A stretch of DNA of 64,000 bases, from NCBI GenBank assembly GCA_029257435.1, contig JARIBI010000035.1:1-64000 (forward strand). Reading direction: 5' to 3'. This document shows, piece by piece, positions 9,260 through 16,852 of the stretch. A program made the translations under genes and the position numbers. Every line of letters begins with the position of its first letter. Position 1 is the stretch's first letter. A model generated the notes under the pieces. The model ran no database searches. It was not told where the DNA came from and saw only the letters and a program-made list of their open reading frames with translations. The DNA is from Sporosarcina sp. (GTDB taxonomy: Bacteria > Bacillota > Bacilli > Bacillales_A > Planococcaceae).

Positions 9260-9322
9260 CTGGAACGTTAGTTTTCCGACTAACGCCCCAGGTTCTTTCC
9301 AAAAGTAAAAACTCTTGGAAAG
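9260..9322 (-). promoter_or_regulatory. Structured 5' leader with two extra hairpins
   Basis: On the minus strand the RNA from the promoter first forms a hairpin with arms CTTTCCAA/TTGGAAAG (9295-9322), then a second one with arms including CGTTAGT/ACTAACG closed by CTGG/CCAG (9260-9291), before the GGGAAAACCCC box and the terminator. This is more structure than the other leaders show and could hold the sensor part of the attenuator. Confidence 0.55.
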
Positions 9323-9333
9323 GGTGTAAAGAC

Positions 9334-9362
9334 AATTTACCATGAGGCAAGAATTGTGTCAA
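9334..9362 (-). promoter_or_regulatory. Sigma-A promoter of the Tad-like operon
   Basis: On the minus strand TTGACA (9357-9362) and TAAATT (9334-9339) are separated by exactly 17 bases. It lies just past the stop of the upstream gene and ahead of the structured leader. Confidence 0.75.
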
Positions 9363-9374
9363 CAAGACAGTGGC

Positions 9375-10391
9375 TTATCTTTTTCTCGGTCGTTCATGGC
9401 TTTCTGTACGCTCTGGTGGTTCCTTTTTACGGAAGACTGCTAAACGAATACGCCGAATCCCTTCTTTGCTTACTTCTGCAAACGCATCCTGTAAACCTGT
9501 CTTTTCATCGAACCATTCGTCTATCAATAGCCAAATCATAAAAGGATACGTGTGTAAGCGTAGCTGTTCCTGAAGGAACTTTGCCATGCTTACTGAGGAT
9601 ACAGAAATCACAACTACCTGTTGCATGGGGTTGGCTGTGAAACCATCAATTAGGATTTTCCCTTGCCTGTCGTGAATGTAACGGAACTCCGCAAGTCGCA
9701 TTTGCAAATACCCTACAAAGTTCTGTGACATTTGAGCACGATCAATCAAGAATTGAAGTTCTCCCTTTTCGGTTTCCAATCGCATAGCAGCAAAAGGCTT
9801 TTTGTATTTAGACAAGCCTCCCACAAACGGATGCCACGTCCACCCTCGCACACTGCCGGATTCAACAGCTAAACACCGAACTTCATTCATGGCAACGTAG
9901 CGTTGAACCGCCATCGAGTCTTGACGCCAGGAATCTGACGTAGCAAAGTTAGACTCGTTGTATAAGTGATTCATAAGTTTGTACCCTCCAATCCCCAACG
10001 TGTGAGGACCAGGAGGGCGTATGACTTCCTTGCCTTCTTCTTCGATAAACGCCAACCGGCACTTATGCCGCTCCACTAAACCGAATTTGCCTAGAACTTT
10101 TAAATGTTTGCTGGTGACGCTCGGTGAAATCTTCTTAGATAGATAACGACGGAGTTGATTTTCGTTTGCACACATCGCATCCGCCACAACCTTCAACACC
10201 ATAATTTGTTCTTCGTTCAAGCGGCGACGCTTAATTAACTCCAAACCTTCTTCAGCACGAGTAAGCGGTTTATAATCGTCGGGAAGCGCAATACTGGACT
10301 TGAAGTTAGGATGGTCCCATATAGAGGTTGTTCCATCCTCTCGTTGAAATAGTTGGATCGCCCCAAGCATTTGATCTTGTTGTTGAACCAT
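9375..10391 (-). CDS. Winged-helix protein, possible Replic_Relax relative
   Basis: This 338-residue protein has a winged-helix-like segment at about residues 55-105 (LNEEQIMVLKVVADAMCANENQLRRYL, then VTSKHLKVLGKFGLVER) and a C-terminal alpha/beta half (KILIDGFTANPMQQVVVISV, PFMIWLLIDEWF). The layout resembles the Replic_Relax-like protein at 14738-16102, so the two may be distant paralogs. It is translationally coupled to the S1 gene (TAATG overlap). Genes of this kind sit next to VirD4 in Gram-positive plasmids and are thought to act in relaxosome or transfer control. The exact role is unknown. Confidence 0.6.
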   Translation of the reverse strand: MVQQQDQMLGAIQLFQREDGTTSIWDHPNFKSSIALPDDYKPLTRAEEGLELIKRRRLNEEQIMVLKVVADAMCANENQLRRYLSKKISPSVTSKHLKVLGKFGLVERHKCRLAFIEEEGKEVIRPPGPHTLGIGGYKLMNHLYNESNFATSDSWRQDSMAVQRYVAMNEVRCLAVESGSVRGWTWHPFVGGLSKYKKPFAAMRLETEKGELQFLIDRAQMSQNFVGYLQMRLAEFRYIHDRQGKILIDGFTANPMQQVVVISVSSVSMAKFLQEQLRLHTYPFMIWLLIDEWFDEKTGLQDAFAEVSKEGIRRIRLAVFRKKEPPERTESHERPRKR

Positions 10392-11275
10392 TAATCGAAC
10401 AGGAAGGAGCCCAAGTCTTTTTTCTCACGCTTCCCACGCGGATAGCTCAGTATCACAACTCGGCCTTTTCGGTTTCCAGGGTCTACGCTTTTAACACGAC
10501 ACGTCACATAATCACCCACGTCTGGTTCTTCAAGGGCCCTTACTTTACTTCCTTTCAGAACCACACCATTCTCAACTTCAACATATAAGCCGTTGATAGG
10601 ATGAACGTCACTGACACGTCCTGCAATAATGTCCCCTGCACGTAACGTATCTAATAAAGCATAAGGATCCGGCAACGCCAAGCGACGGGAAACCCGAAGC
10701 AGCTTTTGTTCTTTATCGAACATAACGACCTTCACTTGAATTTTCTCGCCCTGTTGAGCGTCGATTACGTCTCGTTCCCGCCATGACCATTCATCACGGA
10801 ACATGTAGGCATCCTGTCCACTCAATCGGACGTGGATCACGCCTGACTTTTGATTGTAACTAGTGACAACCGCTTCAAAGGATTCAACACTAAGCGAACC
10901 TTCTTGTTCGTGTGCTTCGAGTTTCCCCCAAAGGATTTCACTCATTTGCTCGGCTGCCTTCACTGCAGATAGAATTGCAATTTGATTCTCTAAATCAATT
11001 TCTGTAATAACAAATGAATCCTTATGAGAAACGAATTGTGTATACGAACGGAACGTTCTTTCTCGGAATGCTGTGGCGGGACAGTACCCTGTGACACCAC
11101 CAGGTAACGCCACCAGTAAAGTTGTCTGTTCAACCGTCTTCATTTCCCCGTTTACCTCTTGTGGTACTTTCAACGTTTTAAGGCTACGGATAACCCCCTC
11201 AACGACTTCGCTCTTTCGGTGTTTGTCTGCTAGATACTCTAATGCTTCATTGCTTTCCCATGATTTTGTAACCAT
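10391..11275 (-). CDS. Three-S1-domain RNA-binding protein
   Basis: This protein of about 294 residues is built of consecutive S1 (OB-fold) modules. The clearest are residues ~118-190 (FEAVVTSYNQKSGVIHVRLS ... IQVKVVMFDKEQKLLRVSRR) and ~200-280 (GDIIAGRVSDVHPINGLYVE ... GDYVTCRVKSVDP); a more divergent one starts near residue 25. This is the architecture of ribosomal protein S1 homologs and should bind single-stranded RNA. The start at 11275 has GAGAGG eight bases upstream; the ATG nine bases earlier is too close to it. It sits in a transfer operon, not with ribosomal genes, so it may be a plasmid-specific translation or antitermination factor (inference). Confidence 0.75.
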   Translation of the reverse strand: MVTKSWESNEALEYLADKHRKSEVVEGVIRSLKTLKVPQEVNGEMKTVEQTTLLVALPGGVTGYCPATAFRERTFRSYTQFVSHKDSFVITEIDLENQIAILSAVKAAEQMSEILWGKLEAHEQEGSLSVESFEAVVTSYNQKSGVIHVRLSGQDAYMFRDEWSWRERDVIDAQQGEKIQVKVVMFDKEQKLLRVSRRLALPDPYALLDTLRAGDIIAGRVSDVHPINGLYVEVENGVVLKGSKVRALEEPDVGDYVTCRVKSVDPGNRKGRVVILSYPRGKREKKDLGSFLFD

Positions 11276-11334
11276 GTGGCACATCCTCTCTGAAATTAGG
11301 TTAGTGGGTGGTTCTCTCTGCGAAATATGCAGTA

Positions 11335-11796
11335 TTAGTTAAAACTTGTTCTATAGCAATGGATGGCGGTTCTGATAGTCCGTACGTGCTCCGCCATAAC
11401 GTCATAGAATTCAATAGTTCCGTCGTAATCTGTATGGAAATGAAACGTATGTTCAAACCATTCATCCAGCTGCATGATCAACTTGTATCTTGTCGGATTC
11501 ACAGTGGCACTATAAGGCGGTAAAGCATTCAATTCAGTTTTCAATTGCAGATGCATTCGTTTCACAAGTAAGGGATTGCTGTACATTTCGTAAAGTGTTT
11601 CTAACGTGTTCCCGTCACTTTTATCTGTTAAATGCAAAAGAAATAAGTAATTCCTTAAATGATTCTTCAAGCTTTCTCTATAATCGATATTCCATCGATC
11701 CTCCCCTAGCCCAATGAGGATAATGTCGTCTACAATTCCAATCCCCATGATTAAGGTCTCGTGAGAACTTGTGCTGTCTTTTTGCTGTGCTACCAA
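11335..11796 (-). CDS. Stand-alone paralog of the VirD4 all-alpha domain
   Basis: About 153 residues from a TTG at 11794-11796 (AAGGGGG ten bases upstream). The frame stays open to an ATG at 11868, but that codon lies inside the leader terminator. The whole protein aligns with the helical insertion of the neighbouring VirD4 (residues ~335-450 there): NHLRNYLFLL with NHLKQYIYLL, and YSNPLLVKRMHLQLKT with YNNPQMVRRMHLQLKT (12 of 16 identical), then LDEWFEHTF with IDEWFDLNL and AEHVRTIR with EEHVQGLR. No P-loop or Walker B is present. In coupling proteins this domain selects substrates and touches the relaxosome. A regulator, adaptor or decaying duplicate are the options. It has its own promoter and leader. 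Confidence 0.7.
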   Translation of the reverse strand: MVAQQKDSTSSHETLIMGIGIVDDIILIGLGEDRWNIDYRESLKNHLRNYLFLLHLTDKSDGNTLETLYEMYSNPLLVKRMHLQLKTELNALPPYSATVNPTRYKLIMQLDEWFEHTFHFHTDYDGTIEFYDVMAEHVRTIRTAIHCYRTSFN

Positions 11797-11850
11797 CGCA
11801 TAGACACCCCCTTCTCGATTCGCGTTATCGTTATCTAGCTTCAGAAAAGC

Positions 11851-11902
11851 AAAAAAAACACCCCTCATAGACCAACATCAAGTGTTGGAACTACAAGGGG
11901 TG
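11851..11902 (-). terminator. Leader terminator ahead of the alpha-domain/S1 operon
   Basis: On the minus strand, stem AGGGGTG/CACCCCT with an inner CCAACA/TGTTGG hairpin is followed by eight T. The foot of the stem reads GGGAGCACCCC (11897-11907), the same layout as the GGGAAAACCCC leaders. It lies between the promoter at 11941-11969 and the coding region, so it probably works as an attenuator. Confidence 0.75.
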
Positions 11903-11940
11903 CTCCCTAGATATTCAAATGCAAAATCTGACTTAATCAC

Positions 11941-11969
11941 ATTGTACAAATAGCTTTCCGAAATGGCAA
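11941..11969 (-). promoter_or_regulatory. Sigma-A promoter for the alpha-domain/S1 operon
   Basis: TTGCCA (11964-11969) and TACAAT (11941-11946) on the minus strand with a 17-base spacer, 44 bases downstream of the VirD4 stop. Confidence 0.75.
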
Positions 11970-12012
11970 GAAAAATTTATGTGCAGTTTCGGCCAGACGT
12001 TGATATGTCTAC

Positions 12013-14745
12013 CTATCGCCCGTTTTCTTTTTCGGGAAACGTTTGAATACTGTCTCCTAGCTGTTGCATGAATTCCTCTTGCTCTGGGTTGAGCTGACTC
12101 TCTTGATACTCTGAGACACCATGGAGTCGTTCATCTACTGGTTCGATTTCTGTAGACTCTGTATTCCGAACTACTTCTTCCTCCGGCTTGTATTCCGATA
12201 CAATACCATCCATGAACGATTCTTCAACTTCCGCTATTGATTCGACTTCCGCCACAACTGCAGGTATGGTCGCTGTCATAGCGGGTGCAGGTGTTGGTTG
12301 CCTCTTTACCGGTACGCGCACAGGTTCAGAAACATGTTCATGCGCTCGTGGCGGATTCGTCGGTTTCGATACTGGTACTGTTTGCTGTGCTTGTCGGTGT
12401 TGCACTGGCTCCTTATAACTAACTTCATCACGTGGTTGTGCATCTACAACAACTCGTAATGCTTGGTCAATCATAACTGTATCCAATGATGAAGTAGGAA
12501 CTGTTTCAACTGCCTGTTTCGTTTCCACGAAGCTACTTGCTTCTTCTTCGAGTATAACGGGATTCTCCAGCAATGCTTCTTCCGGTATTCCAAACATTCT
12601 TCGTTGTTCCATCCACACGGCTGCCGCTTCTTCGTCTGCTACGACAATCGCCTCGTTGAATTCATCAAATGGTACAAAGTTGGCGGCTACTTGAACTACA
12701 GGCATTGGCTTGTTGTTCACTACGAGTTTAACCGCACATTCAAATGCCTCTTGGAACATGATATCGGAGCTAGCCATCGACGATTCTCGTACTTTTGAAT
12801 AAGAGGAACCGGATCGTGACATTGGATCTTCTTGCAATGGTGAAACGGATTGTTCTGATTGTCCTTCATCGTACACAAACTTTTCCCCAAACATCTTGGA
12901 AAAGTATTCTGCATCGAATCCTGGTACGTCACCATACACCATCCGATTACGCATAGTACCAATAAGGGTAGTCATATAATGCTCCCCAAACTGGTCTGCG
13001 AGTTGAGCGATTGTCTGCTTCAAGGTAGTTATCGTCACCTTGTACTTACGGGACTGTGCTGGAAACTCACGGAAGGCATTGTATAGATAGTCCGGTGCTT
13101 CATCGATCAAGATATGGTGGAAGGATGAAATGTTAGGCTTGCGTCGGAAGGTTGCATTCTGCAAGTTCATCAGAACAATCTTACCAAGGACGCGTGCTAG
13201 GTTAACCAATTCACCTTTTGCAGTATTTACTAAGAGTACCCCACCGATTTCCATGTGGCGGTCAAAGTCGAAATCACTCTTACCGAACAATACACGGCGA
13301 ATCAACGGGTTAGCCCCTATGTCATTCAAGATGTTGCGAAGTCCCTGTACATGTTCTTCCTTCGCGTCATAGTATATCTGTTCGTTATCATCATTCACAT
13401 CCGGTATCAAGGTTGGACCTGAACGTATCATTTTAGGTAAGAGGTTCAAATCAAACCATTCATCAATCCCCTGTAGAATTTTCCAGTGGTTACGTTCATC
13501 TCTGTCTACAATCTCTTCATAGTTCTCGGGAAACGTTGTTTTCAGCTGTAGGTGCATTCTCCGAACCATTTGCGGGTTGTTGTACATATCCAGCAACATA
13601 TCGAACGTCACTTCTTGACTTACATCATGCTGTTTCAATAAGTAGATGTATTGTTTCAAGTGGTTTCGCTGTGCCTGCTCGAAGAAGAAGTTCCCGCCAT
13701 CTTTGGAATCGTTTAATCCGGCAATAACTAACGCAAATACCTCTGCGACTTTATCAACTGGCCCACGCATTGGATTAATACTTGGTGTATTCGGGTCTAG
13801 CGGATTGATATAAGTTATAGCTTCTTCCGGAATCCCATGTGCTCGTACAAGCTGTAAGGTTTTCTGGCACAAATCATTTGAAGGATCAATAACAGAGATA
13901 CCACTCATGAACCGACCGCCAACCTTCTCCGTATTAAAGTCTTCTCGCTTATACAGTTCAGGATAACGGTTAATGTAATGCGTCATGTGGTGCAAGTCTT
14001 GGTTCAACATAGGGAGAGCAAGTGCTGCCGTCTTACCTGTACCGATAGCACCAACAATCATCGTATTAAGCGTGCGGTCCCGACCAGGCATGACTACCAT
14101 TTCATTGGAATCATTTAATCCCAACTCAATATCCGGCCAATAATCTTGATTCTCCAACTTAGCGAAGCGTTGAAGCCACTTCCCTTTCCACTCGTACTCG
14201 AAAAAGGGCTTATTCAACTCTTTATCATGCTGTACGTATTTCGTTAATACGAATAAGGAGATAAAGAGCATGACGATCAAGGGTAGCATCGTCACCATCA
14301 AGTAAAAGCCTTGCGTTTGCTCAAAGACGATAGAAGAAAAGAAGTTACTTGTTTCGATTACATTGGCCAAACGTTCTTCAAAGAACGGAACAATCCGGCT
14401 TCTTGTTTGCGTCATTCCGTATGCGGCTAGTACGCCCCACACAGTAAATACCGCTAGGAAGAAGACAATAACTCGTGATGCTCGCTTTTGAAAGAATTCA
14501 ACTCGCGTACTGAGTAGCCAACTAAAACAAGCAACGATACTAAATATCACAACAAATACGAATGGAACCTTTTGTGTCTCTCCAAACCAAATGGCGGCAT
14601 ACGTAACATTGTTTTCTCGATACTGACTAATGATGATGGAGAAAATCTTAGACCAGCTCCAACTAAAGAAGTACAACGTCACCGCCACAAGCACAGAACT
14701 GATAATCAGGGGTGCTCGCTGTTTCCATACCGAAGTTTCAGACAT
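12013..14745 (-). CDS. virD4: VirD4/TraG-type conjugative coupling protein
   Basis: This 910-residue protein is the inner-membrane ATPase that brings relaxosome-bound DNA to the type IV secretion channel. The N-terminus has about four membrane helices (residues ~15-180). The P-loop VGAIGTGKTAAL lies near 231, and Walker B within HHILIDEAPDYL near 545, followed by ITTLKQTIAQL. Between them is the helical all-alpha domain (~330-460). The C-terminal 250 residues are Glu/Val/Pro-rich and low in complexity, longer than in compact homologs, perhaps a docking tail. The ATG follows AAAGGAGAGCGTTTA and overlaps the stop of the upstream gene by eight bases. Confidence 0.9.
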   Translation of the reverse strand: MSETSVWKQRAPLIISSVLVAVTLYFFSWSWSKIFSIIISQYRENNVTYAAIWFGETQKVPFVFVVIFSIVACFSWLLSTRVEFFQKRASRVIVFFLAVFTVWGVLAAYGMTQTRSRIVPFFEERLANVIETSNFFSSIVFEQTQGFYLMVTMLPLIVMLFISLFVLTKYVQHDKELNKPFFEYEWKGKWLQRFAKLENQDYWPDIELGLNDSNEMVVMPGRDRTLNTMIVGAIGTGKTAALALPMLNQDLHHMTHYINRYPELYKREDFNTEKVGGRFMSGISVIDPSNDLCQKTLQLVRAHGIPEEAITYINPLDPNTPSINPMRGPVDKVAEVFALVIAGLNDSKDGGNFFFEQAQRNHLKQYIYLLKQHDVSQEVTFDMLLDMYNNPQMVRRMHLQLKTTFPENYEEIVDRDERNHWKILQGIDEWFDLNLLPKMIRSGPTLIPDVNDDNEQIYYDAKEEHVQGLRNILNDIGANPLIRRVLFGKSDFDFDRHMEIGGVLLVNTAKGELVNLARVLGKIVLMNLQNATFRRKPNISSFHHILIDEAPDYLYNAFREFPAQSRKYKVTITTLKQTIAQLADQFGEHYMTTLIGTMRNRMVYGDVPGFDAEYFSKMFGEKFVYDEGQSEQSVSPLQEDPMSRSGSSYSKVRESSMASSDIMFQEAFECAVKLVVNNKPMPVVQVAANFVPFDEFNEAIVVADEEAAAVWMEQRRMFGIPEEALLENPVILEEEASSFVETKQAVETVPTSSLDTVMIDQALRVVVDAQPRDEVSYKEPVQHRQAQQTVPVSKPTNPPRAHEHVSEPVRVPVKRQPTPAPAMTATIPAVVAEVESIAEVEESFMDGIVSEYKPEEEVVRNTESTEIEPVDERLHGVSEYQESQLNPEQEEFMQQLGDSIQTFPEKENGR

Positions 14746-16102
14746 TAAACGCTCTCCTTTCAGTCGCCATTCTCGATACGAAAGTATTTACTTGGGGCGG
14801 TTCAGTCCCCTCATTCATGGCACGAACCCAACTATCTAAATCTGTGAAGGATATACTAGCAGTTGAATTTTGCAGATAGACCTCTTCCGCAGCGCTTTCC
14901 TGTTCTGCGTAGCAAACCAATACACGCATTTGTTCTGCTCCAGGAACTGCGGATACTTCAAGACTTCTTGCAGCATTCGCCCGAATCAATTGGAACGTCC
15001 AAACAGATCCCTCCTCACCGGAGATAACCGCATACAGGTTTCTTTGAGCATTTCTCATTTTGGTTCGTACTGCCACGAGTAATTGACAGTCCGCAGATGT
15101 ATTTCTGTTGGTACCAAAATATTGTTCCATGCGAACTGGGGTGAATTCACAAGACCGTTCCACAACCAATTCCGCTTTGTCTGACCAATCTTCTGCGTAC
15201 AGCAATCGGTCTTCTACGGTATACGGTTCAATGAATCCTAATAAGCGTTCAATCAATGGCGGCGTCCTCTTTGCCGAAACAACATAAAAATTGAGATTGC
15301 TGGGCCACTCCAAGAAGGATGGAATGATTTCTTTGATTGCTCCAACCCTGCGCTCTCGATTGGCTGAGTAGTCCCCAGGTACAGAATCATCCGCCACGGA
15401 GAATATCACTATGAGTTGCTTGCCTTGCTCCTGTACCTTCTTTGCCTGACGAATGTAGCGTTTACACTTCATCAATAAAACTTCCATACTTTGCGATCCT
15501 GTATCCATTTCAATACAAGCGACGGTAGATTCTTTCTCAAAAATCCAGTCAGGGATAATCTCTGGCATATTCCCCTTATTTTGAACCTTGGAGGATGTGA
15601 ATAAGGGATGGGTAGAACCCCTTTCATGGAATGCTCCTTGCATAAGTCCACTTTTGTAACTCCGAATGAAAGAATGCGTTGCTACATGAGAAACGCAACG
15701 CTTATGTTTCGTGGGAGCCACACGAATATTGTGGAGGACGTACTTCATGCGTTCCCCTTCTTCAGAAGAGAGTTCTCCTAATTCAACTAGCGTATCCACT
15801 CCCCTACTTCCCAACTTGTAGTGGTATATGAATAAAGCCCCCCGTACATCAATCGGTTTTTCCTTCAACGCAACCAATAAACCAGACATTCTAAGTTTCC
15901 CGATTCTGTTAGTAATCGAATTGGGGTTTCTCTCTGTAGCTGATTGACATTGGAACAACTCATGGATATTCACCGATCGTAGAGTTTGATGGATAACCAG
16001 CTGTCGCATAATGAACAGATCTTCTTCAAACAGGACAATACCCTGATTTCCTAGTTCATCTTTTCGCAAACGTAGCAACGGCTGCCTCTTTTCCATAGAC
16101 AC
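14738..16102 (-). CDS. Replic_Relax-like protein (replication-relaxation family)
   Basis: This 454-residue protein has an N-terminal winged helix (residues ~25-85, LFIMRQLVIHQTLRSVNIHE ... ITNRIGKLRMSGLL), then a nuclease-like core reading IIPDWIFEK ... VACIEMDTGSQSMEVLLMKC, the acidic E-x-D signature of the Replic_Relax family. These genes lie beside VirD4 in Gram-positive plasmids and ICEs and are suspected to help nick or relax transfer DNA. No canonical MobA/Rlx relaxase is seen in the window, so this is the best relaxosome candidate. It is the first gene of its operon and has the GGGAAAACCCC-type leader. Confidence 0.65.
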   Translation of the reverse strand: MSMEKRQPLLRLRKDELGNQGIVLFEEDLFIMRQLVIHQTLRSVNIHELFQCQSATERNPNSITNRIGKLRMSGLLVALKEKPIDVRGALFIYHYKLGSRGVDTLVELGELSSEEGERMKYVLHNIRVAPTKHKRCVSHVATHSFIRSYKSGLMQGAFHERGSTHPLFTSSKVQNKGNMPEIIPDWIFEKESTVACIEMDTGSQSMEVLLMKCKRYIRQAKKVQEQGKQLIVIFSVADDSVPGDYSANRERRVGAIKEIIPSFLEWPSNLNFYVVSAKRTPPLIERLLGFIEPYTVEDRLLYAEDWSDKAELVVERSCEFTPVRMEQYFGTNRNTSADCQLLVAVRTKMRNAQRNLYAVISGEEGSVWTFQLIRANAARSLEVSAVPGAEQMRVLVCYAEQESAAEEVYLQNSTASISFTDLDSWVRAMNEGTEPPQVNTFVSRMATERRAFNV

Positions 16103-16116
16103 ATATCCTTTCTAAA

Positions 16117-16174
16117 ACAAAAACCCCGACAAATAGAATGGACAGTGATTCCTGTCATTCTACCTGTCGGGGTT
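16117..16174 (-). terminator. Leader terminator ahead of the Replic_Relax/VirD4 operon
   Basis: On the minus strand the long stem TGTCGGGGTT/AACCCCGACA continues inward (ATTCTA/TAGAAT, GACAG/CTGTC) and ends in GGGGTTTTTGTTTT. The box GGGAAAACCCC is at 16169-16179. It lies between the extended -10 promoter (16208-16216) and the first ATG at 16102, with the ribosome binding site AGAAAGGATATGTGTCT after it. Confidence 0.8.
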
Positions 16175-16207
16175 TTCCCGTTTCGTATTTATAAATTGCA
16201 CAGAAAC

Positions 16208-16216
16208 AGTATAGCA
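16208..16216 (-). promoter_or_regulatory. Extended -10 promoter of the Replic_Relax/VirD4 operon
   Basis: TGCTATACT on the minus strand is an extended -10 (TGn plus TATACT). No good -35 is seen 17 bases upstream, which fits extended -10 promoters or activator dependence. Confidence 0.6.
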
Positions 16217-16412
16217 AAGAACAACTATATGGACTAGTAGTGTTTGAAAAATATTTGCAGAAACCTCTCCGATATCCACTAATGAGACTTGCCCAATCCT
16301 ACAATCCCTCTTGTAACGAGATTGCAATCGTTTATGAAGTTTAAGCAAGTCGCTGGAAGCATTGTAGTCTGTGTTTAAAACCACTCACAAACCTCTACAC
16401 GACAAGGTTTAT

Positions 16413-16512
16413 AGTGGTGTGCGGCTAACACTACTTCACCACACACCACTTAAAGAGGTAATTTACAACTGTTTAAGTGGTGTGCGATGGTATCTGATAA
16501 AGTGGTGTGTGG
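16413..16512. repeat. AGTGGTGTGYG repeats, centromere-like or origin-like
   Basis: Three direct copies (16413, 16476 and 16501) and one inverted copy (16439-16450) of AGTGGTGTG followed by C or T and G. Two of them form a 13-bp perfect inverted repeat, CACACCACTTAAA (16442-16454) with TTTAAGTGGTGTG (16472-16484). A related sequence, ATCTGATAAAGCGGTGTT, recurs at 23803-23820, matching 16492-16509 at 16 of 18 bases. The repeats lie between the transfer operon and the parM gene, where ParMRC systems carry their parC centromere. A nic or replication site is the alternative. Confidence 0.6.
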
Positions 16513-16617
16513 GTACTACAAAATACTGTGTAAAAAAAGAATAATGCACTCTTTAAATATACATTATTTTGCATAGATATGGACACTACTTGTTACGTTA
16601 TGATAGGCCCTAAATCC

Positions 16618-16652
16618 GGATATCAAACACTATCCAATAGTGTTTGATATCC
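16618..16652. repeat. Perfect 16-bp inverted repeat in the par/transfer intergenic region
   Basis: Arms GGATATCAAACACTAT and ATAGTGTTTGATATCC are separated by three bases. There is no T-run on either side, so it does not look like a terminator. The stretch 16385-16852 holds no gene. The palindrome could be an operator, part of the centromere, or a transfer-origin hairpin. Confidence 0.6.
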
Positions 16653-16733
16653 TTAACTGGAATTGATTTTCAAAGAGAATGGTTTTGATTCACATAGATA
16701 TAGTTTCCCTGTATAGCAGCTTATTTGTAATCA

Positions 16734-16768
16734 TACAATGTATTACATGTTATACGTTTGTATTACAT
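16734..16768 (+). promoter_or_regulatory. Operator-like TGTATTACAT repeats upstream of parM
   Basis: TGTATTACAT occurs at 16739-16748 and again at 16759-16768, exactly 20 bases apart, on one face of the helix just upstream of the -35 box. The first copy lies in a 14-mer, TACAATGTATTACA (16734-16747), that recurs inverted at 19914-19927. Confidence 0.55.
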
Positions 16769-16784
16769 CCGTAACACAAAGTGC

Positions 16785-16813
16785 TTGCTAACCACTTATA
16801 ACAAGGTTAAACT
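16785..16813 (+). promoter_or_regulatory. Promoter of the parM-like operon
   Basis: TTGCTA (16785-16790), 17-base spacer, TAAACT (16808-16813), followed 40 bases later by the AAAGGAGATG ribosome binding site. It is preceded by the TGTATTACAT repeats. Confidence 0.6.
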
Positions 16814-16852
16814 ATTAGTAGACAGTACAATTTATCAAAGGAGATGTTTATA

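Noticed and set aside
16160..16384. A 74-residue open frame on the minus strand
   Set aside because: It covers the leader terminator and the extended -10 promoter of the VirD4 operon and has no ribosome binding site.
16413..16512. CRISPR-like array of AGTGGTGTG repeats
   Set aside because: Repeats are too short, unevenly spaced and mixed in orientation, and no cas gene is present.
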